A stretch of DNA of 18,453 bases. Origin: Clostridia bacterium (GTDB lineage Bacteria; Bacillota_A; Clostridia; Oscillospirales; Acutalibacteraceae). The position numbers were made by a program, and so were the translations under genes. The stretch is taken from assembly GCA_009930155.1 (NCBI GenBank), contig RZYX01000037.1, positions 1-18,453 of the forward strand, in the 5' to 3' direction. A model generated the notes under the pieces. It was not told the origin of the DNA and did no database searches. It worked only from the letters and a program-made list of their open reading frames with translations. Numbering within the stretch: the first letter of the stretch is position 1; every line of letters begins with the position of its first letter. Below, piece after piece: positions 15,390 to 18,453 of the stretch.

Positions 15390-15935
15390 TTAAAAGGATA
15401 TATTCCAAAATTTATTTATATTAAACTTTTTACTCGCTTCTTTAGGAACTGTCTTGCCACCACTTACAAGCACCTCATCAGAACCTGACAGGTTTACATA
15501 CTCTACTTGATAACCTTCTTGCTTCACCATTCCTAAAGTGTTCTGTGCATAATCATCAACCTTATCCAAAGAAACCATCGAGTTAAGCTGCATTTCAAGC
15601 CTTGTATTTTCACTTTCAAGCACATCCATTTTTGATTTTGTGTTTGAAATATCTCTTGTAATTTCATCAAGCTGTACCCTGCTAAATATTACGAGCCCTA
15701 CAAAACCAAGCAAAACAACCGCAGCAGACAAAGCTTTAAATGCCCTAAGATTCGCTCTGCGTGTTTCCGCTTTTATTTGTGCCCTTGTTTTTCTAACAAC
15801 TTTGGGCTTTTTTTGCGGTGCAGGTGCAGCTTGTGGCATTTGCCTTATATTGCTTGCAGTATTTGTTGCTCTGCTATTTATATTTCTATTTAATCTATTG
15901 TAGTCATAGGCTTCCGTGCCTCTGTAAGCGGCCAT
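15390..15935 (-). CDS. ftsL: FtsL/DivIC-like septum formation protein
   Basis: The 181-residue protein is a bitopic membrane protein of the divisome. It has a polar, Asn/Pro/Lys-rich cytoplasmic region (1-66), one membrane span (about 67-86), and a coiled-coil-like segment (about 88-125). The D-Y-A-Q-N-T-L-G-M-V motif (about 127-136) is typical of FtsL/DivIC proteins, where coiled-coil partners meet FtsQ/DivIB. Sequence alone hardly separates FtsL from DivIC, but the position between rsmH and the class B PBP is the standard place of ftsL. The cytoplasmic part is longer than in the roughly 120-residue Bacillus FtsL, and a tail of about 30 residues follows the coiled coil. The ATG at 15935 follows a GGAAGGGG-type ribosome binding site. 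Confidence 0.9.
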   Translation of the reverse strand: MAAYRGTEAYDYNRLNRNINSRATNTASNIRQMPQAAPAPQKKPKVVRKTRAQIKAETRRANLRAFKALSAAVVLLGFVGLVIFSRVQLDEITRDISNTKSKMDVLESENTRLEMQLNSMVSLDKVDDYAQNTLGMVKQEGYQVEYVNLSGSDEVLVSGGKTVPKEASKKFNINKFWNISF

Positions 15936-15980
15936 ATCACTATCCCCTTCCGTAATTAGCCCTTAGTTTATATCTATTAA

Positions 15981-16913
15981 TTAATAAAGCTTTTCTATAG
16001 CTCTAAGTTTTGCACTTCTACTTCTCGGATTTTCTTTTATTTCTTCATCCGATGCTGATTTTGCTTTAAAACAAACCTTACCTTGTGGAGTTTTGCCACA
16101 AATGCAAACAGGAAAGTCAGGAGGACAAGTACAACCCTTGCACCATTTTGCAAAATTGTGCTTTACCGTTCTATCTTCCAGTGAATGAAATGTTATTACC
16201 GCAAGCACTCCGCCTACATTAAGACTTGTAAACATATCAGTTATTGAAGAATCAAGCTTTTCAATCTCTCCATTAACTTCTATTCGCAGTGCCTGAAAAG
16301 TTCTGCGAGCTGGATGCCCTTCTCGTCTTGCCGCTGCCGGCATAGAAACTTTTATTATTTCTGAAAGTTCTAAGGTTGTTTCAATTCTCTTTTGCTGTCT
16401 TGCCCTTACTATATTTCTTGCTATACTTCTTGCAAATTTTTCTTCGCCGTATTTTGTGATTATTCTTGAAAGTTCTCGCTCTTCTAAATTGTTTACTAAA
16501 TCCGCCGCCGTTGTGCCACTTTGGCTCATTCTCATATCCAGCGGTGCATCATTGTGAAACGAAAATCCTCGCTCTGCTGTATCAAGCTGACGAGAGCTTA
16601 CTCCAAGATCTGCAAGTATTCCATCCACTCCGCTTATTTCAAGCTCATTTAATATACTCTTTATATTACAGAAGTTGTCCTGCACAATTGTAACGCATTC
16701 AAAATCCTTCATTCTCTCATTTAGTGTCTTTATAGCGTCTGGGTCTTGATCTATTAAAATAAGCCTGCCACCCTTTAGCTTTTTTGCTATTTGAGTTGAA
16801 TGCCCACCACCGCCTGCAGTAGCATCAACATATATTCCATTAGGTTTTATTCTTAGTGCATCTATTGATTCGTTTAGCAATACAGACTTATGAAAAAAAT
16901 TAATATTATCCAT
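15981..16913 (-). CDS. rsmH: 16S rRNA (cytosine-1402 N4) methyltransferase RsmH (MraW)
   Basis: RsmH methylates N4 of cytidine 1402 in the 30S P site, using S-adenosylmethionine. The 310-residue protein has the family N-terminus (H-K-S-V-L-L-N-E), the SAM-binding loop D30-A-T-A-G-G-G-G-H-S39, I-L-A-D-L-G-V-S-S (99-107), D-A-P-L-D-M-R-M (122-129), and T-F-H-S-L-E-D-R (241-248). A four-cysteine patch follows (C261, C263, C270, C272), as in many Firmicutes members. Its ATG overlaps the mraZ stop codon by one base (TAATG), a sign of translational coupling. Second in the dcw operon is its usual position. Confidence 0.98.
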   Translation of the reverse strand: MDNINFFHKSVLLNESIDALRIKPNGIYVDATAGGGGHSTQIAKKLKGGRLILIDQDPDAIKTLNERMKDFECVTIVQDNFCNIKSILNELEISGVDGILADLGVSSRQLDTAERGFSFHNDAPLDMRMSQSGTTAADLVNNLEERELSRIITKYGEEKFARSIARNIVRARQQKRIETTLELSEIIKVSMPAAARREGHPARRTFQALRIEVNGEIEKLDSSITDMFTSLNVGGVLAVITFHSLEDRTVKHNFAKWCKGCTCPPDFPVCICGKTPQGKVCFKAKSASDEEIKENPRSRSAKLRAIEKLY

Positions 16914-17341
16914 TAATAATGTAACTCCATTTGTGTTGTGGATGTTTTTATGATTGGTTCCATATCAAGCAGATTGTTTTCCCACTCATCCGCATCCCAA
17001 ATTTCAATGCGTTTACCTGAACCAACTATTACAGCCTCTTGTTTAAGTCCTGCGTGCTCTACTAATTTTGAGTTAATTGTTATTCTGCCCTGCTTGTCCG
17101 GCTCAACAGTTACTGCGTTTCTAAATATTTCTCTTTGAATTTGCCTTGTCTGTGAAGATGGAGCCATATTGTAAATCTCTTCTGAAAGCTCGTTCCAAGC
17201 TTCATTAGAATAGATAAATAAACATTTTTCAGGTGCTTTGCAAACTACGAACGACTCACCAAGAGCCTCTCTATACTTTGCTGGAATGAACACACGATTC
17301 TTTGGGTCAACATTATGTTTATACTCACCAAGGAATGCCAT
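16913..17341 (-). CDS. mraZ: Transcriptional regulator MraZ
   Basis: MraZ is a ring-forming DNA-binding protein with AbrB-like folds that controls the dcw operon in several bacteria. The 142-residue protein has two related halves, each with a D-x-x-x-R motif: D12-P-K-N-R16 and D82-K-Q-G-R86. In the first, Asn stands where Gly is most common. The ATG at 17341 is chosen because AGGAGG lies 8 bases upstream and homologues start M-x-x-G-E-Y. An in-frame GTG three codons earlier lies within the ribosome binding site and is unlikely to be used. It is the first gene of the cluster, followed by rsmH with a one-base overlap, and has a promoter plus candidate operator upstream, consistent with autoregulation. 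Confidence 0.97.
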   Translation of the reverse strand: MAFLGEYKHNVDPKNRVFIPAKYREALGESFVVCKAPEKCLFIYSNEAWNELSEEIYNMAPSSQTRQIQREIFRNAVTVEPDKQGRITINSKLVEHAGLKQEAVIVGSGKRIEIWDADEWENNLLDMEPIIKTSTTQMELHY

Positions 17342-17369
17342 TGTGTCCACCTCCTAAAAATTTATAATG

Positions 17370-17411
17370 TCGCTCCATTTTGCACCTTTTTAATGCTATT
17401 CGCTCCACTTT
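17370..17411 (-). promoter_or_regulatory. Candidate MraZ operator (10-bp-phased repeats)
   Basis: On the minus strand AAAGTGGAGCGA (17411-17400) recurs as AAAATGGAGCGA (17381-17370), 11 of 12 matching, exactly 30 bases later. A weaker copy (8 of 12) lies 20 bases after the first. The repeats sit just downstream of the mraZ -10 box and before its ribosome binding site. MraZ is known to bind sets of G-rich direct repeats spaced about one DNA turn apart upstream of its own gene, and AAAGTG-type boxes are known from mollicutes. Binding here is inferred. Confidence 0.6.
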
Positions 17412-17417
17412 AATGAA

Positions 17418-17446
17418 ATTATAGCTCTTTTTTGCCTTGAATGCAA
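17418..17446 (-). promoter_or_regulatory. Promoter of the dcw operon (upstream of mraZ)
   Basis: Minus strand TTGCAT (17446-17441), a 17-base spacer and a perfect TATAAT (17423-17418) indicate a sigma-A-type promoter. Transcription would start near 17411, at the first copy of the candidate MraZ repeat, so MraZ binding there would block or alter initiation. Confidence 0.72.
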
Positions 17447-17685
17447 GAAAAGATTTTGCTTTTTTGTGATTAAAACAATTCAAATACACAATATATAGTG
17501 GTGCGTTTTATCTTTATGTTTAAAAACAATAATTCTACATAATATTACATATTTATCATGTAATTTTAATAAAACGAAAACCAGTATTAATGTTTTTCAA
17601 AAAAGACGAAATTTTATACTTGTACGGACAAATTAATATACAAATCAATAACACTTACCTGCAATAAATTTATTAGTTTTTCTCA
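17447..17685. other. Gene-free AT-rich divergent intergenic stretch
   Basis: The space between the mraZ and hppA starts is 438 bases. Apart from the two promoter regions annotated separately, this inner part is very AT-rich and shows no ribosome binding site with a credible reading frame, no tRNA and no riboswitch core that I recognise. One small symmetric element is noted at 17544-17564, and TTGTACGGACAA (17620-17631) contains TTGT and ACAA as inverted arms. Confidence 0.6.
17544..17564. repeat. 7-bp perfect inverted repeat
   Basis: ATTACAT (17544-17550) and ATGTAAT (17558-17564) flank a 7-base spacer. The spacing would suit a dimeric repressor, but in DNA this AT-rich such symmetry arises easily by chance. 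No role is assigned. Confidence 0.3.
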
Positions 17686-17715
17686 TTGTAAAAGCGTATT
17701 ACTATATGGTAAAAT
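17686..17715 (+). promoter_or_regulatory. Probable promoter of hppA
   Basis: TTGTAA (17686-17691), an 18-base spacer and TAAAAT (17710-17715) form a plausible sigma-A promoter. The predicted start near 17722 gives a leader of about 58 bases, which begins with the 9-bp inverted repeat at 17721-17751. Confidence 0.5.
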
Positions 17716-17720
17716 ATACG

Positions 17721-17751
17721 AATTGTACAAACATAAAAATCATGTACAATT
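17721..17751 (+). promoter_or_regulatory. Perfect 9-bp inverted repeat in the hppA leader (operator or mRNA hairpin)
   Basis: AATTGTACA (17721-17729) and TGTACAATT (17743-17751) are exact inverted copies with a 13-base spacer. Each arm contains the palindrome TGTACA. The element covers the predicted start of transcription and ends about 15 bases before the hppA ribosome binding site, so it could be a repressor operator or a 5' mRNA stem-loop. No known regulator family is identified. Confidence 0.5.
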
Positions 17752-17779
17752 TATTTAATTGTCAAGTAGGAGGATAATT

Positions 17780-18453
17780 ATGGAAAAACTCATCTATGTT
17801 GTTCCCGCCGCTGGCGTACTTGCACTTTTATTTGCTTTTTTTCTTGCAATAAAAGTTGGCAAGGCAAGCGAAGGAAATGACAAAATGAAGGAAATCGCTG
17901 CTGCAATACACGAGGGTTCTTTGGCATTCTTAACTGCCGAATACAAAATTCTTGTTGTTTTTGCTGCTGTTCTTTTCCTTGTTATTGGAATTGCTATCAC
18001 TTGGACTACTGCTATTTCTTTCCTTATTGGTGCAATTTTTTCAACCCTTGCAGGCTATTTTGGAATGCAAGTTGCCACAAAGGCAAATGTAAGAACTGCT
18101 AATGCTGCTAAAGAAGGCGGCATGAACAAAGCTCTTTCTATTGCTTTTTCAGGCGGTACAGTCATGGGCATGTGCGTTGTCGGCCTTGGTGCATTCGGAC
18201 TTACGGCCTGCTATTTTATTTTTCATGATATCGGCATGCTTACGGGCTATTCCCTCGGTGCAAGCTCAATCGCTCTTTTCTGCCGTGTCGGCGGAGGAAT
18301 CTATACAAAAGCGGCCGATGTCGGCGCCGACCTTGTCGGGAAAGTGGAAGCGGGGATACCGGAAGATGACCCGAGAAACCCGGCGGTCATTGCGGATAAC
18401 GTCGGTGACAACGTCGGAGACGTGGCAGGTATGGGTGCGGACCTGTTCGAGTC
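17780..18453 (+). CDS. hppA: Membrane-bound ion-translocating pyrophosphatase, 5' part (cut by window end)
   Basis: This enzyme hydrolyses cytoplasmic pyrophosphate and uses the energy to pump H+ or Na+ across the membrane. The first 224 codons are present and the frame is open at the window end; full-length members have roughly 650-800 residues. The ATG is 5 bases after AGGAGGAT. Hydrophobic segments lie at about 4-25, 57-95 and 118-148. G-N-D-K-M-K-E-I (32-39) precedes the second span. The substrate site is clear: [20 protein letters not shown] (171-190), D-D-P-R-N-P (196-201) and D-N-V-G-D-N-V-G-D (206-214). The ion pumped and K+ dependence depend on residues beyond the window. GC content rises within the gene from about 34% (17941-18060) to about 59% (18241-18453), with GCG, GGG and CCG codons appearing only in the last part. 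Confidence 0.95.
   Translation, partial: MEKLIYVVPAAGVLALLFAFFLAIKVGKASEGNDKMKEIAAAIHEGSLAFLTAEYKILVVFAAVLFLVIGIAITWTTAISFLIGAIFSTLAGYFGMQVATKANVRTANAAKEGGMNKALSIAFSGGTVMGMCVVGLGAFGLTACYFIFHDIGMLTGYSLGASSIALFCRVGGGIYTKAADVGADLVGKVEAGIPEDDPRNPAVIADNVGDNVGDVAGMGADLFE

Noticed and set aside
17342..17350. GTG start for mraZ three codons upstream
   Set aside because: The GTG overlaps the AGGAGG ribosome binding site itself; the downstream ATG is correctly spaced and matches the family start.
17447..17685. A small RNA, riboswitch or short gene in the mraZ-hppA intergenic region
   Set aside because: The stretch is AT-rich with only weak symmetric elements. I found no conserved RNA core, no terminator hairpin and no ribosome-binding-site-plus-frame combination.
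17794..18000. A 68-codon minus-strand frame inside hppA
   Set aside because: It is antisense to the conserved pyrophosphatase frame and has no supporting start signals.

Overview
The window is AT-rich chromosomal DNA from a Gram-positive, low-GC bacterium of the Clostridia (Firmicutes/Bacillota). An Oscillospiraceae- or Ruminococcaceae-like gut anaerobe is my best guess, but the genus is not resolved. The clues are the gene order of the cell-wall/division (dcw) cluster, a MurE with the meso-diaminopimelate signature, a division transpeptidase with two PASTA domains, a SpoVE-type FtsW, strong AGGAGG-type ribosome binding sites with several GTG/TTG starts, and a membrane pyrophosphatase.

Layout. 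At 58-3024 there is a mixed-strand block: a small Cys-rich lipoprotein (+), a YigZ/IMPACT-family protein (-), ribosomal protein L31 (-, with its own promoter and terminator), an MntP-type manganese exporter (-) and a PdaB-like polysaccharide deacetylase (+). At 3123-17341, all on the minus strand, lies the dcw cluster. In transcription order it is mraZ, rsmH, ftsL, PASTA PBP, murE, murF, mraY, ftsW/spoVE, murG, murA, ftsQ/divIB, ftsZ. It begins at a good sigma-A-like promoter, with a likely MraZ operator of 10-bp periodicity just downstream, and ends at a hairpin terminator after ftsZ. ftsZ also has a probable promoter of its own. At 17342-17779 there is an AT-rich divergent intergenic region. 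At 17780-18453 (+) is the 5' part of hppA, the proton/sodium-pumping pyrophosphatase, cut by the window end.

How the genes work together. MurA, MurE and MurF build the UDP-MurNAc-pentapeptide in the cytoplasm. MraY and MurG turn it into lipid II. FtsW and the PASTA PBP polymerise and cross-link it at the septum. FtsZ, FtsL and FtsQ organise the septum, and MraZ and RsmH head the operon. murB, murC, murD and ftsA, common members of such clusters, are absent here and must be elsewhere if present. murD is missing from its usual slot between mraY and ftsW.

Most of the window is ordinary core-genome content, and I saw no convincing undescribed system. The observations most worth checking are an in-frame jump in GC content inside hppA (about 34% to about 59%, ending at the window edge), which may be a chimeric junction or a recombination tract; a perfect 9-bp inverted repeat in the hppA leader; a strong hairpin between ftsL and the PBP gene; the candidate MraZ operator; and a non-canonical FtsZ C-terminal peptide.
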